Positions 26,765 to 35,514 of a stretch of DNA of 64,000 nt are shown in pieces (positions within the stretch are counted from its first letter, which is position 1; every line of letters starts with the position of its first letter). The position numbers and the translations under genes were made by a program. Below the pieces are notes generated by a model that was not told the origin of the DNA, did not search any database, and was given only the letters and a program-made list of their open reading frames with translations. Origin of the DNA: Terrimesophilobacter sp044464485 (GTDB lineage: Bacteria; Actinomycetota; Actinomycetes; Actinomycetales; Microbacteriaceae); contig JBIQLG010000003.1 of assembly GCA_044464485.1 (NCBI GenBank), positions 195,374-259,373 on the forward strand, given 5' to 3'.

Positions 26765-27122
26765 TCGGGTAAACCTTTGTGTTTCGACCAGCCCTCGGGC
26801 TGCGGATGTCGTCGTGTTGCGCGGCCGGGGGCTGGCCGCGCAACACGAATCCGGATGACACAAACGTGTGTCCATCCGAACGGGAACTTACGGGTAAGCG
26901 GGGTAAGCGGGAAATTTCGGTGCGGTCACAGGATGACCGAAACGGTGCGGGTTATCACCTTCTCACTCGACGCCTGCGGGGGTAAGCGCTGTACGTCGGG
27001 TAACCCACAGCTTTGGCGTTGAAGCCACGGTATCGCAAGAGTGATATACCGGCAACTGTTACGCGAGAGTTTCTCGCACACATCCCGTCGGATGCCGACC
27101 GTGAGCCGGGGAGCCTCGATCG
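26765..27122 (-). other. Structured 5' region of the surface-protein gene, no gene seen
   Basis: This 358-bp stretch has no credible coding sequence. It holds a perfect 14-bp hairpin (26813-26826 pairing with 26834-26847, 7-nt loop) 49 bp above the surface-protein start. Beside it is an imperfect hairpin (about 26852-26878), and there are three copies of GGGTAAGCG (below). It probably contains the promoter and a leader that folds. Confidence 0.6.
26892..26909. repeat. Tandem 9-bp repeat GGGTAAGCG upstream of surface-protein gene
   Basis: Two head-to-tail copies of GGGTAAGCG occupy 26892-26900 and 26901-26909; a third exact copy lies at 26980-26988. Repeated short words in a promoter region may be regulator binding sites; this is inference. 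Confidence 0.6.
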
Positions 27123-28100
27123 TCAACCGGGCGCCCAGGCCCGCTTTGCGAGCGAGAACGCGACACCGTCAAGAATGTCGTGTTCGCTCGTCGTGACGAA
27201 TTCCAGCGGACGTCCGGCTGCGGCCGTGGCGTCGGCGACGCGCTGAAGCACGGTCGACCAGATCACGGCACCGGTTCCGATGACGTCAACGCGGCCGGCC
27301 TGCATGTACGGCAGCGCGGCCCGTTCGGCGCGCGGCATTCGACTGAGTGCTTCGCAGGACTCCAGTACCGTGGTGAGCGGCAGGCGGCTTCCGCTAATGA
27401 CCCCGGCGTCGTATGAGCCGAGGCCCAGGGCGTGTGCGGTGATGGTGGTGATGGTGCCGGCAACGCCGATGACCTCGGTGGCCTTCGACACGTCGACGGT
27501 GCGCGTGGCGGTGTCCAGAGCGGCACTGACGTCGCTGCGGATGCGGGTGATCGCCGCATCCGACAACCGGTCGCCGTGCATGTGCCGCTCGGTCAGGCGT
27601 ACGCAACCGACATCCATCGAATATGCGGAATCTGGGGTGGTACGGCCGAGCACAAGCTCCGTGGATCCGCCGCCGAGGTCGATGACAAGGTGCCGGGCTG
27701 CAGGGCCAGCCGCGTCGTTTTTCGGCAGCGCGGTGAGAGCTCCGCGAAACGACAGCGCCGCCTCCTCAGTGCCGGGGATGACCTCCGCCGGCACGCCGAG
27801 GATCGCGAGGATCGCATCCGTGAACTCTGCGCGGTTGACGGCATCCCGTGTCGCCGAGGTAGCGACGAACCGGACGCGCTCCGCCCGGTGTACTCGGATC
27901 AACTCCGCGTACCTGCGCGTCGCGGCGAGCGTGCGTTCGAGCGCGGCTTCGCTGAATCGACCGGTGCGGTCGACGCCCTCGCCGAGACGCACGAGCTCAC
28001 GCTCGCGCACAACATCGCTCAGCCCGCCCGTGTCCTCGAGATCGGCGATGAGCAGTCGAATCGAGTTCGTACCGCAGTCGATCCCGGCGACACGAGTCAT
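27123..28100 (-). CDS. Ppx/GppA family phosphatase (exopolyphosphatase-like)
   Basis: A 325-aa protein of the ASKHA-fold Ppx/GppA family, which hydrolyses terminal phosphates of polyphosphate and, in some members, pppGpp. The N-terminal phosphate-binding motif GIDCGTNSIRLLI (residues 6-18) and the second motif VIDLGGGSTEL (about 138-148) are intact. The catalytic Glu is expected in PGTEEA near 109-114. The length matches the short actinobacterial form without the HD-like C-terminal domain. Actinobacteria often have two such genes; which this is cannot be decided. The next gene downstream (the surface protein) is 358 bp away. Confidence 0.92.
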   Translation of the reverse strand: MTRVAGIDCGTNSIRLLIADLEDTGGLSDVVRERELVRLGEGVDRTGRFSEAALERTLAATRRYAELIRVHRAERVRFVATSATRDAVNRAEFTDAILAILGVPAEVIPGTEEAALSFRGALTALPKNDAAGPAARHLVIDLGGGSTELVLGRTTPDSAYSMDVGCVRLTERHMHGDRLSDAAITRIRSDVSAALDTATRTVDVSKATEVIGVAGTITTITAHALGLGSYDAGVISGSRLPLTTVLESCEALSRMPRAERAALPYMQAGRVDVIGTGAVIWSTVLQRVADATAAAGRPLEFVTTSEHDILDGVAFSLAKRAWAPG

Positions 28101-28125
28101 GGCTTTGCCTGAAGCTCGCGCGTTG

Positions 28126-28641
28126 CTATTTGGCGGATTCCGCCGTCGCTACCGGCTCGTTGATTGCCAGTAATACGGCAAATCCGGCCCACAGCGTGGC
28201 AATTCCCATCGCGGTGTCTTTCCCGTTCCAGCTGGAGGACTGCCACATGGCGAACCACTCGGATCCGATCACGATGAAGCCGAAGAACCAAATGATGAAG
28301 CCGAGACCATAGGCGGCGTAACCCCAGCTCCGAGCACGGTTGTATGCAACAGTGTCGGCGCTTCGCCGCAGGAACAGTTTCACGCCACCCACGAGCGCAA
28401 GAAACGCGAAGACGCCCTCAGCGACGATGATGCCGATGTAGGCGATGTGGTGGATCACCGGAGCGTCGATGGCGCGCCACATGAGCGAGTTGCCTTCAAA
28501 CGTGGTGTCCATGGAGAGCACGTGGCGTACGAACTGGAAATTGGAGTCGTAATCCATGAGGTTGCCCGCAAAAACGAACAGGCCGAACAGGCCCGCCACG
28601 AAGAGGGTGAGGGACTGCAGCATCCGGAGTGGATTCTTCAT
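28126..28641 (-). CDS. DUF2165 family small integral membrane protein
   Basis: A 171-aa protein with four predicted membrane helices (about residues 7-25, 64-89, 105-128, 143-162). It shows the conserved pattern of DUF2165: FVRHVLSMD near residue 38, WRAI at 55-58, then SEWFAMWQSSSWNG near 127-140. The function is unknown. Its ATG overlaps the stop of the upstream DUF4177-like gene by 4 bp, so the two are made together. It ends 25 bp before ppx/gppA. Confidence 0.85.
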   Translation of the reverse strand: MKNPLRMLQSLTLFVAGLFGLFVFAGNLMDYDSNFQFVRHVLSMDTTFEGNSLMWRAIDAPVIHHIAYIGIIVAEGVFAFLALVGGVKLFLRRSADTVAYNRARSWGYAAYGLGFIIWFFGFIVIGSEWFAMWQSSSWNGKDTAMGIATLWAGFAVLLAINEPVATAESAK

Positions 28642-28829
28642 TGAATTTCACCTTTCCTGTTAAACACGAGATCAACACGTGGTTCGATGTGTTGCTCGAA
28701 GGAGATCGCCTGGACGAACTCCCAGCCTTCCGCTGCGCGTTCACGGATGATGTCGCGGTAGTCCTCGACGAGGTAAAACCCTTCGCGGCGGCGCTTGACG
28801 GCCACGCTGACAAACGAGTACTCGAGCAT
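28638..28829 (-). CDS. DUF4177-like small protein
   Basis: A 63-aa soluble protein starting LEYSFVSVAVKRR and containing the pattern YRDIIRERAAEGWEFVQAI, typical of the DUF4177 family. I chose ATG 28829 because AAGGA sits 7 nt upstream; a longer frame to 28865 lacks this. It is translationally coupled to the DUF2165 membrane protein (ATGA overlap), suggesting a functional pair, but no role is known. Confidence 0.78.
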   Translation of the reverse strand: MLEYSFVSVAVKRRREGFYLVEDYRDIIRERAAEGWEFVQAISFEQHIEPRVDLVFNRKGEIQ

Positions 28830-29007
28830 GGCACCGTCCTTTCTTACAAGCGGCGGTTCTGCCACGAGCCTATCCGCTGGGTGCTCAGTCGGCTACCGCC
28901 TCCGGTCTCGCCCGGTTTACGGCGGCGGTCCACGCCCCCATAGCCACCTCGGCGCACCAGAAACGAAGGGCGCATCGAGTCGCTTTCTGCCGCGCCGAGT
29001 GAGTGCG

Positions 29008-30084
29008 TCAGGTGTTGAAGCGGAACTCCACCACGTCGCCATCCTGCATGACGTAGTCCTTGCCTTCCATGCGCGCCTTGCCTTTCGCGCGCGCTTCGTG
29101 CACCGATCCGGTCGCGACAAGGTCCTCGAAGGAGATCACCTCCGCCTTGATGAAGCCCTTCTCGAAATCGGTGTGGATAACGCCCGCCGCTTGCGGAGCC
29201 TTCCAGCCCTTGCGGATCGTCCACGCCCGAGATTCCTTCGGCCCCGCCGTCAAATAGGTCTGCAGGCCGAGAGTGTCGAAGCCGATTCGGGCGAGCTGGT
29301 CGAGTCCGCTCTCGGTTTGACCGGTCGACGCGAGCAGCTCGGCGGCATCCGCCGGATCAAGATCGATGAGTTCGCTCTCGAGCTTCGCATCAAGAAACAC
29401 GGCCTTCGCCGGCGCGACGAGCTCGGCGAGCGAGGCGAGCGAGGCGGCATCCCCGAGCACCGCCTCATCAACGTTGAACACGTAAATGATCGGCTTGGCT
29501 GTCAGCAAGCCCAGTTCGCGAATCAGGAACAGGTCGATCGTCGTGCTCGCGCTGAGCGGCTTGCCCGAGTTCAACCACTCCGCAGCGGCCCTGGCCGCCT
29601 CCAAAACGATCGGCTCCGTGCGGCGCGTCTTCACTTCCTTCTCGTAGCGCTCGATCGCCTTCTCGAGCGTTTGAAGATCGGCGAGGATCAGCTCGGTGTG
29701 GATCGTCTCTAAATCGGATGCTGCATCGACCTTGCCCTCGACGTGCACAACATCCGGGTCGGCGAACCCGCGCGACACGACAGCGATCGCATCCGCCTCG
29801 CGGATGTTCGCAAGGAATTTGTTGCCGAGCCCTTCGCCCTCGCTCGCACCTTTGACGATGCCGGCGATATCCACGAAGGAGACGGGCGCAGGAAGGATGC
29901 GCTCGCTGCCGAAGAGTTCCGCGAGGACGTTCAGCCGCGCATCCGGAAGGTTCACCACGCCGATGTTCGGCTCGATCGTCGCGAACGGGTAATTGGCGGC
30001 GAGCACCTGGTTGCGGGTGAGCGCGTTGAACAGGGTCGACTTGCCGACGTTCGGGAGTCCGACGATTGCGATAGTGAGGGCCAC
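29008..30084 (-). CDS. ychF: Ribosome-associated ATPase YchF (Obg family)
   Basis: A 358-aa protein close to the standard 363 aa of this universal family. The P-loop GLPNVGKS (residues 8-15) is followed by NYPFATIEPN and VDIAGIVKGASEGEGLGN (G3 region). YchF prefers ATP over GTP and binds the ribosome. The C-terminal TGS-type domain ends VMQDGDVVEFRFNT, the expected finish. It is monocistronic; divergent exonuclease upstream. Confidence 0.97.
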   Translation of the reverse strand: MALTIAIVGLPNVGKSTLFNALTRNQVLAANYPFATIEPNIGVVNLPDARLNVLAELFGSERILPAPVSFVDIAGIVKGASEGEGLGNKFLANIREADAIAVVSRGFADPDVVHVEGKVDAASDLETIHTELILADLQTLEKAIERYEKEVKTRRTEPIVLEAARAAAEWLNSGKPLSASTTIDLFLIRELGLLTAKPIIYVFNVDEAVLGDAASLASLAELVAPAKAVFLDAKLESELIDLDPADAAELLASTGQTESGLDQLARIGFDTLGLQTYLTAGPKESRAWTIRKGWKAPQAAGVIHTDFEKGFIKAEVISFEDLVATGSVHEARAKGKARMEGKDYVMQDGDVVEFRFNT

Positions 30085-30118
30085 GGGGGTTAAGCGTATC
30101 CGGTACGGAGTCGGGCTC

Positions 30119-30156
30119 TCGGCTCACAGTGTCTGCGAGGTGCAATCGTGAGCCGA
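30119..30156. repeat. Inverted repeat in the ychF / exonuclease divergent region
   Basis: TCGGCTCAC (30119-30127) and GTGAGCCGA (30148-30156) form a 9-bp perfect inverted repeat with a 20-bp spacer. It lies between two divergent genes and could be a regulator site or a leader hairpin. Confidence 0.5.
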
Positions 30157-30203
30157 TTTGCTCAGGGCAGCGCGTGGCGCAGCGGAAGGTCAGGGGCGCG
30201 TGA

Positions 30204-30209
30204 GACGAT
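30204..30209 (+). promoter_or_regulatory. -10-like hexamer for leaderless exonuclease gene
   Basis: GACGAT lies exactly 6 nt before ATG 30216 without a ribosome binding site, identical to the arrangement at 6861-6873. Confidence 0.4.
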
Positions 30210-30215
30210 GCGGTG

Positions 30216-30830
30216 ATGGGCATCGACTTCACCGCCATCGATTTCGAAACAGCCAACTCCCACAGCGCCTCGGCGTGTTCGGTGGGCATGGTGAAGGTGC
30301 GAGACGGCAAAGTCGTCGACAAGGCCGGCTGGCTCATCCACCCCCCGCTCGGCTTCGACGCCTTCAACGAGTGGAACACGCGCATCCACGGCATCATGGC
30401 TCCGGATGTCGAAGACGCTCCCCTGTGGAGCGAACAGCTCCCCGACCTGGTTGCCTTCGCCTCCGGGGACATCCTCATCGCCCACAACGCCGGGTTCGAC
30501 ATGGGCGTCATCACCGCTGCGTGCGCCGCGAGCTTCGTGGACTGCCCGGACTTCACCTACCTCTGCAGCCTGCAGGTCGCGCGGCGCACCTACAACCTCG
30601 ATTCCTATCGCCTGCCGGTCGCCGCGATGGCTGCCGGTTTCGAAGACTTCGACCACCACAACGCGCAAGCGGATGCCGAGGCGTGCGCGGCCATCATCGT
30701 GCACGCGGCCCGCCGTCACGAGGCCATCGATCTCGCTCACCTTGCTACGATCACAAGCCAGCAACTCAAAGCGATCGGGCCTGCCGCCGCCGTTGCCGCG
30801 ACAAGCCACCGGAGCATGGCGCTGGGCTGA
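30216..30830 (+). CDS. DEDD-family 3'-5' exonuclease (DnaQ-like)
   Basis: A 204-aa exonuclease of the DnaQ/RNase T fold. Motif I is AIDFETANSHS (Asp and Glu near residues 8-10), motif II is HNAGFDMGVI (about 89-98), and motif III is the HNAQADAEACA segment (about 148-158), where His and Asp complete the metal site. No polymerase partner is adjacent, so it is a free-standing nuclease for DNA or RNA trimming or repair. ATG 30216 is preferred over GTG 30213 because of the 6-nt spacing to the -10-like box. Confidence 0.9.
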   Translation: MGIDFTAIDFETANSHSASACSVGMVKVRDGKVVDKAGWLIHPPLGFDAFNEWNTRIHGIMAPDVEDAPLWSEQLPDLVAFASGDILIAHNAGFDMGVITAACAASFVDCPDFTYLCSLQVARRTYNLDSYRLPVAAMAAGFEDFDHHNAQADAEACAAIIVHAARRHEAIDLAHLATITSQQLKAIGPAAAVAATSHRSMALG

Positions 30831-30893
30831 GCCACCGCGACCTGATCGCAACGGATGCACAGCGCAGACGGCAGCGCTGTCACCGGCACCTGC

Positions 30894-30899
30894 GAGACT
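30894..30899 (+). promoter_or_regulatory. -10-like hexamer upstream of rmuC
   Basis: GAGACT lies 6 nt before ATG 30906. It is a weak match, but the spacing is the same as in other leaderless genes of this window. Confidence 0.25.
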
Positions 30900-30905
30900 T
30901 GAGCC

Positions 30906-32213
30906 ATGGACCCCATGCTCGCCCTCATCGTCGGAACAGGCGCCGGGCTCGTGCTCGGCGTCGTCATCGGCTGGCTCGTCGGCCGACTACGCCGCACGAC
31001 ATCCGGAGGCGATGACCCGGCGGTGCTCCAGGCACGCCACGAAACGGCGCTAGCCGAGTTGCGTACGGCCGAGCAGGCAGCGCAGGCAGCTCTCGCCGCT
31101 GAACTCGCCTCCGTGCAGGCGACCGCCGCCGCGCTCAAGGAACAGGTGGGCGGGTTGCAGCAGCAGCACAGCGAATTGATTGAACGTCAGCGCGCTGAGC
31201 AGGAAGCGCAGCGGGAGCGCGAGCGCGCCGAAAGCAAAGTGCTGCAAATGCTCACCCCGGTGCAGGAGAACCTGCGTGCGATGCAGAACAAGGTCACCGA
31301 GCTGGAAACGCAACGGCAGCAGCAGCATGGCGAGCTCAGCCAGCAACTCAAGTCGGCCACCGAATCCGAGGAACGGCTTCGCAGCACCGCCGAATCCCTC
31401 GCGGCCGCGCTCAAAAGCAACAGCACGCGCGGAGTGTGGGGCGAGACGCAGCTGCGCAACGTCGTGCAGGCGGCTGGGCTCATCGAACGCGTCGACTTCG
31501 ATGTGCAGTCGAGCATCTCCTCGGATGCCGGAGCCGGACGACCCGACATGGTCGTGCACTTGCCGGGCGGCAAGAACATCGCTGTGGACGCGAAGGTGCC
31601 GTTCAATGCGTACCTCGAAGCCAGCAGCATTCCGGTGACCGCCACCGGCGAGGAGGGCGCAAAGCGCGAACGCCTCATCAAAGACCACGTCAAAGCCCTG
31701 CGTTCCCACATCGACACACTCGCCGGCAAGGAGTACTACGCGGGACTGGATGCCTCGCCTGAACTGGTCATCGCGTTCATCCCGAGCGAGTCGCTAGTCT
31801 CGAGCGCCATGGAGGCCGACCCCTCGATCATGGACTACGCCTTCGGCAAACGCGTCGCCCTGGCTTCACCGGTCACACTCTGGTCGGTGCTGAAAACTGT
31901 CGCGTTCTCGTGGCAGCAGAACGTTCTCACCGAGGATGCGAAACTACTGTTCGACCTGAGCAAAGAACTGTACGGGCGGCTCTCGAAACTCTCCGAGCAC
32001 GTCGAGAAGCTTGGCCGCTCGATCGAGCGCAGCGTCAAGGATTACAACACCTTCGTCGGGTCCCTCGAACGCAACGTGCTGCCGAGCGCGCGTCGCCTGA
32101 GCGCGCTCGACGAATCCAAGGTGCTCGGCGCGATGCCCGGCATCGAGGAGGCGCCGCGCGAGCTCACCGCGTTTGAGTTGACGACCAACGCGGACGCTTC
32201 CACCGAGAATTAA
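30906..32213 (+). CDS. rmuC: DNA recombination protein RmuC
   Basis: A 435-aa protein. An N-terminal membrane helix (residues 5-25) is followed by a long coiled coil rich in Ala, Glu and Gln (about 38-155). The C-terminal nuclease-like domain then begins near NSTRGVWGETQLRNVV. The family segments VHLPGGKNIAVDAKVPFNAY and the later FIPSESLVSSAMEADPSIMDYAFGK are intact. RmuC limits recombination at inverted repeats in E. coli; the biochemical mechanism is unclear. It ends 1 bp from the convergent glpX stop. Confidence 0.95.
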   Translation: MDPMLALIVGTGAGLVLGVVIGWLVGRLRRTTSGGDDPAVLQARHETALAELRTAEQAAQAALAAELASVQATAAALKEQVGGLQQQHSELIERQRAEQEAQRERERAESKVLQMLTPVQENLRAMQNKVTELETQRQQQHGELSQQLKSATESEERLRSTAESLAAALKSNSTRGVWGETQLRNVVQAAGLIERVDFDVQSSISSDAGAGRPDMVVHLPGGKNIAVDAKVPFNAYLEASSIPVTATGEEGAKRERLIKDHVKALRSHIDTLAGKEYYAGLDASPELVIAFIPSESLVSSAMEADPSIMDYAFGKRVALASPVTLWSVLKTVAFSWQQNVLTEDAKLLFDLSKELYGRLSKLSEHVEKLGRSIERSVKDYNTFVGSLERNVLPSARRLSALDESKVLGAMPGIEEAPRELTAFELTTNADASTEN

Positions 32214-32214
32214 A

Positions 32215-33213
32215 CTACTTCTCCCCCAGCCACTTCTCCAGGAGATGATCCGCGATCACGCGGCGGATCGTGCCCGAACGCGAGCGCAGAATAATGCTCT
32301 CGGTGCGGATGATCGGCCCCTTGCGGCGCACGCCGTCGACGAGACCGCCATCCGTCACACCCGTCGCGACGAAAAACGTGTTGTCGCCCTTGACCATGTC
32401 GTCGGCATCCATGACCTTGTCGAAGTCGAGCCCGGCATCCTTGCCTTTCTCGCGCTCCTCATCGGTTCCCGGTGCAAGCCGTGCCTGCATGAAACCGCCG
32501 AGCGCCTTGATCGCGCACGCGGTGGTAATGCCTTCCGGGCTTCCGCCGATCCCCACGCACATGTCGATTCGGGTTTCATAGCGCGCAGCGTTGATTCCAC
32601 CGGCGACGTCGCCGTCGAGCATGAGACGCGTTCCCGCACCCGTCGCGCGGATGTCGTCGATGAGCTGGATGTGCCTCGGCCGGTCCAGCACGGCGATCGT
32701 CATTTCGCCCACGGGCTTGCCGAGCGCCTTCGCGAGCGCGCGGATGTTGTCGCCGATCGGACGGTCAAGATCAAGAACCCCGCGCCCCTCGGGCCCGGAG
32801 ACGATTTTGTCCATATAGAACACGGAGGAGGCATCCAGCATGCTGCCGCGGTCGGATACCGCGATCACCGAAATCGCGTTCTGGCGCCCCGCCGCAGTGA
32901 GCGACGTCCCGTCGATCGGATCCACCGCGATGTCGCACGCGGGGCCGCGCTTGTTCCCGACGTGCTCGCCGTTGTACAGCATGGGGGCGTGATCCTTCTC
33001 ACCCTCACCGATCACGACGACACCATCGAAGTTCACGGTGCCGAGAAATTTGCGCATCGCATCCACGGCAGCACCATCGGCGGCGATCTTGTCCCCCCGC
33101 CCAATGAACGGCCACGCACGGATGGCGGCGGCTTCGGTCGCGCGCACCAACTCCATGGCCAGGTTGCGGTCGGGGTGCAGGAACAGGGTGCCGGTATCGG
33201 TGGACTCATTCAC
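32215..33213 (-). CDS. glpX: Fructose-1,6-bisphosphatase class II
   Basis: A 332-aa gluconeogenic phosphatase of the GlpX type, the main FBPase of actinobacteria. Conserved parts are the N-terminal RNLAMELVRATEAAA, the metal-binding VVIGEGEKDHAPML, and AVDPIDGTSLTA. It is read divergently from fba across 68 bp with an operator-like inverted repeat. The two enzymes act on the same metabolite, fructose 1,6-bisphosphate, in opposite directions of carbon flow. Confidence 0.97.
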   Translation of the reverse strand: MNESTDTGTLFLHPDRNLAMELVRATEAAAIRAWPFIGRGDKIAADGAAVDAMRKFLGTVNFDGVVVIGEGEKDHAPMLYNGEHVGNKRGPACDIAVDPIDGTSLTAAGRQNAISVIAVSDRGSMLDASSVFYMDKIVSGPEGRGVLDLDRPIGDNIRALAKALGKPVGEMTIAVLDRPRHIQLIDDIRATGAGTRLMLDGDVAGGINAARYETRIDMCVGIGGSPEGITTACAIKALGGFMQARLAPGTDEEREKGKDAGLDFDKVMDADDMVKGDNTFFVATGVTDGGLVDGVRRKGPIIRTESIILRSRSGTIRRVIADHLLEKWLGEK

Positions 33214-33219
33214 GTCGCC

Positions 33220-33246
33220 ATCCTATCGAGAGCGCTTCGATAGAAT
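33220..33246. promoter_or_regulatory. Divergent glpX/fba promoters with shared inverted repeat
   Basis: CTATCGA (33223-33229) and TCGATAG (33237-33243) form a 7-bp inverted repeat. One arm overlaps TAGGAT, a -10 candidate for glpX read on the minus strand (33220-33225). The other overlaps TAGAAT, a -10 candidate for fba on the plus strand (33241-33246). A single protein bound here could block or switch both genes. Confidence 0.55.
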
Positions 33247-33281
33247 AGGGCGCACGCCACATCGCACGCCTAGGAGGCACC

Positions 33282-34313
33282 ATGCCCGTCGCCACTCCCG
33301 ACCAGTACGCACAGATGCTCGACACGGCGAAGAAGGGTGGATATGCCTTCCCTGCGTTCAATGTTTCGTCGTCCCAGACCATCAATGCCGTACTGCAGGG
33401 ACTCACCGAGGCGGGCTCCGACGGCATCATTCAGGTGACGACGGGTGGTGCGGACTACTTTGCCGGTCAGAGCGTCAAGGCCAGAGCGTCCGGCGCACTC
33501 GCCTTCGCGGCGTTTGTGACGGAATCGGCCAAAAACTATCCCGTGACCGTGGCCCTGCACACCGATCACTGCCCGAAGGATGCTCTTGACGGTTTCGTCA
33601 TGCCACTCATCGAAGCTTCCGAAGCGGAGGTGAAGGCGGGCCGCAATCCCATATTCCAGTCGCACATGTGGGATGGCTCGGCGGTGCCGCTGGGCGAAAA
33701 CCTCGAGATCGCGAAGTCGCTTCTACCGCGCATGAAAGCGATCAACGCCATTCTCGAGGTGGAGATCGGCGTCGTGGGGGGCGAAGAGGATGGCGTGAGC
33801 CACGAAATCAACGAACACCTTTACACGACCGTGGAGGATGGCATTCGCACGGTGGAAGCGCTCGGTCTCGGCGAGAACGGCCGATACATGGCGGCCTTGA
33901 CCTTCGGCAACGTGCACGGAGTTTATGCTCCGGGAAACGTCAAGCTCAAGCCGGAATTGCTTGCCGAAATTCAAGCGGGCATCGCGAAAAAGTTCGGCAC
34001 CGATCCGCTGCCTCTCGATCTCGTCTTCCACGGTGGTTCGGGCTCGAGCGATGAGGAGATCGCCACCGCGGTGCGTAACGGTGTGATCAAAATGAACATC
34101 GACACCGACACTCAGTACGCGTTCACGCGCTCCATTGCGGACTACATGCTCAAGAATTACGACGGCGTGCTCAAGATCGACGGCGGCGTGGGAAATAAGA
34201 AACAGTATGATCCGCGTGCGTGGGGCAAGGTTGCCGAGTCTGCGATGGCCGCGCGCGTCGTGCAGTCCACACGACAGTTGGGTAGCGCGGCTAACTCGAT
34301 CACTGCGCGTTGA
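33282..34313 (+). CDS. fba: Fructose-bisphosphate aldolase class II
   Basis: A 343-aa zinc-dependent aldolase of glycolysis and gluconeogenesis. Zinc ligands are in ALHTDHCPK (about residues 91-99), in the loop VEIGVVGGEEDG, and in GNVHGVY. The substrate loop VFHGGSGSSDEEI and NIDTDTQYAF are intact. AGGAGG lies 5 nt before the ATG, so unlike many neighbours it has a leader. It is divergent from glpX and convergent with the kinase-like gene at 34354. Confidence 0.97.
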   Translation: MPVATPDQYAQMLDTAKKGGYAFPAFNVSSSQTINAVLQGLTEAGSDGIIQVTTGGADYFAGQSVKARASGALAFAAFVTESAKNYPVTVALHTDHCPKDALDGFVMPLIEASEAEVKAGRNPIFQSHMWDGSAVPLGENLEIAKSLLPRMKAINAILEVEIGVVGGEEDGVSHEINEHLYTTVEDGIRTVEALGLGENGRYMAALTFGNVHGVYAPGNVKLKPELLAEIQAGIAKKFGTDPLPLDLVFHGGSGSSDEEIATAVRNGVIKMNIDTDTQYAFTRSIADYMLKNYDGVLKIDGGVGNKKQYDPRAWGKVAESAMAARVVQSTRQLGSAANSITAR

Positions 34314-34353
34314 GCCTTCACCAATCCCCCTCGCCGATACGCGTCGTATTTTC

Positions 34354-35514
34354 CTAAGGCGTTGGCTCAGTGGGCCCACTCCGTCGCTGAGGTATGCGAA
34401 ACCGCAAACCCAGGCGGCTCCCCGCGTTCCATTCCACTCCATCTGCCGCGGCAACCAGGTTCACGTAGTACGGCGCAAGCATCGTGAGCTTTCTGCCCTC
34501 GGGCAATGCCTGGTCGGCGCTCACGGCGACAGCCGTGGCGCCGCCGTCTTCTCCTCGAAGCTCGATGACCATGCGCGCGCTGCTGCCAAGCTCCTTCGCC
34601 GCTGCCGTGAGCAGTCCGAGCAGCGCGGCCCGTTGTGCAGCATCCATATGGTCTGCACGTCGATCCCTGTCAATGACGGTGAGTTTCATGCGTCGAGCCA
34701 GAGAGTCAAGCCAACTGCGATTCGAGCGTTCCACCAACTCCTGACGCAGGCTCTCCGACAATGCCGCAGCCTCGGTGCGGTCTTCCGGAGTCACCGCGCT
34801 GGTTGCGGCAACCCGGCGAAGCAGCGGCAAGGCGCGCTCGCTGATGCTGGCGAGCTCATTCCGAAGAATGATACGTTTTGCAGCCTCGCCAAGGACGCCG
34901 CTGCTGATGCCGGAACCGCCAGGAGCGTTCGCCCAGGATCGCGTTCGCGCAACCACCTGATACGCAAACACAGTTGATGCCGCCGTTGAGACCACGACCA
35001 TTCCGCTTCCGAACAACAGGTAGATCGCCAGCGGCCACGACGGCAAATTTTGGCTTCCCACGACACTGAGCAATGTCGTGCCCACGACGAAAATGCAGCT
35101 GAGGATGCCGAAGAGAAGAATCCTGGAAACCGGTACGTACGGGCTAAGGCTCGCCAAGAGAAGAGCGAAGCCTGTAGGAGACCATCGAAGCTCGATGGGT
35201 AGGGAACTCCCCCACTCGCCGGCAATCGCGATGAGGAGCGCGGTCCAGCCGATCAGGATAGGGATGACGCTCGCGAGCACACCGGAATCGAATCGGCGCG
35301 GAGAAGCGAACACGCCGACCGCAACGAACCCGGCCGCCATAAAGGCCACGGTGACCAGACCCAGAATCAGCGCGCGCGTCGTTGAGGTGGTTGCCATTGT
35401 TACCGTCACACCGTATACAACTGATATTCCTCCGAATACCGCGGGCACGAGCGGACCGGTAAACCAGCTCAGCAGGTCGACGTCGCGGGGTGCCGATTTC
35501 CATGTGCTATTCAT
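34354..35514 (-). CDS. Membrane protein, degenerate sensor-kinase-like
   Basis: A 386-aa protein with about six membrane helices in residues 15-190, followed by a helical region (about 205-275) and a C-terminal domain. The architecture mirrors the sensor kinase encoded just upstream (helices, helical hairpin, C-terminal domain). However, I see no phosphoacceptor His motif of the LLHDT kind and no N, G1 or G2 boxes of an ATPase domain; the end FRIPQRRSG recalls the last strand of such a domain. It may be a partner or pseudokinase modulating the neighbour. ATG 35514 overlaps the kinase stop by 8 bp; the longer frame to 35697 would overlap the kinase gene deeply. Confidence 0.75.
   Translation of the reverse strand: MNSTWKSAPRDVDLLSWFTGPLVPAVFGGISVVYGVTVTMATTSTTRALILGLVTVAFMAAGFVAVGVFASPRRFDSGVLASVIPILIGWTALLIAIAGEWGSSLPIELRWSPTGFALLLASLSPYVPVSRILLFGILSCIFVVGTTLLSVVGSQNLPSWPLAIYLLFGSGMVVVSTAASTVFAYQVVARTRSWANAPGGSGISSGVLGEAAKRIILRNELASISERALPLLRRVAATSAVTPEDRTEAAALSESLRQELVERSNRSWLDSLARRMKLTVIDRDRRADHMDAAQRAALLGLLTAAAKELGSSARMVIELRGEDGGATAVAVSADQALPEGRKLTMLAPYYVNLVAAADGVEWNAGSRLGLRFRIPQRRSGPTEPTP

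Noticed and set aside
24017..28829. Horizontal island around the surface protein and neighbouring small membrane genes
   Set aside because: No integrase, tRNA, flanking repeat or clear change of base composition is visible; ppx/gppA, DUF2165 and DUF4177 are ordinary neighbours.
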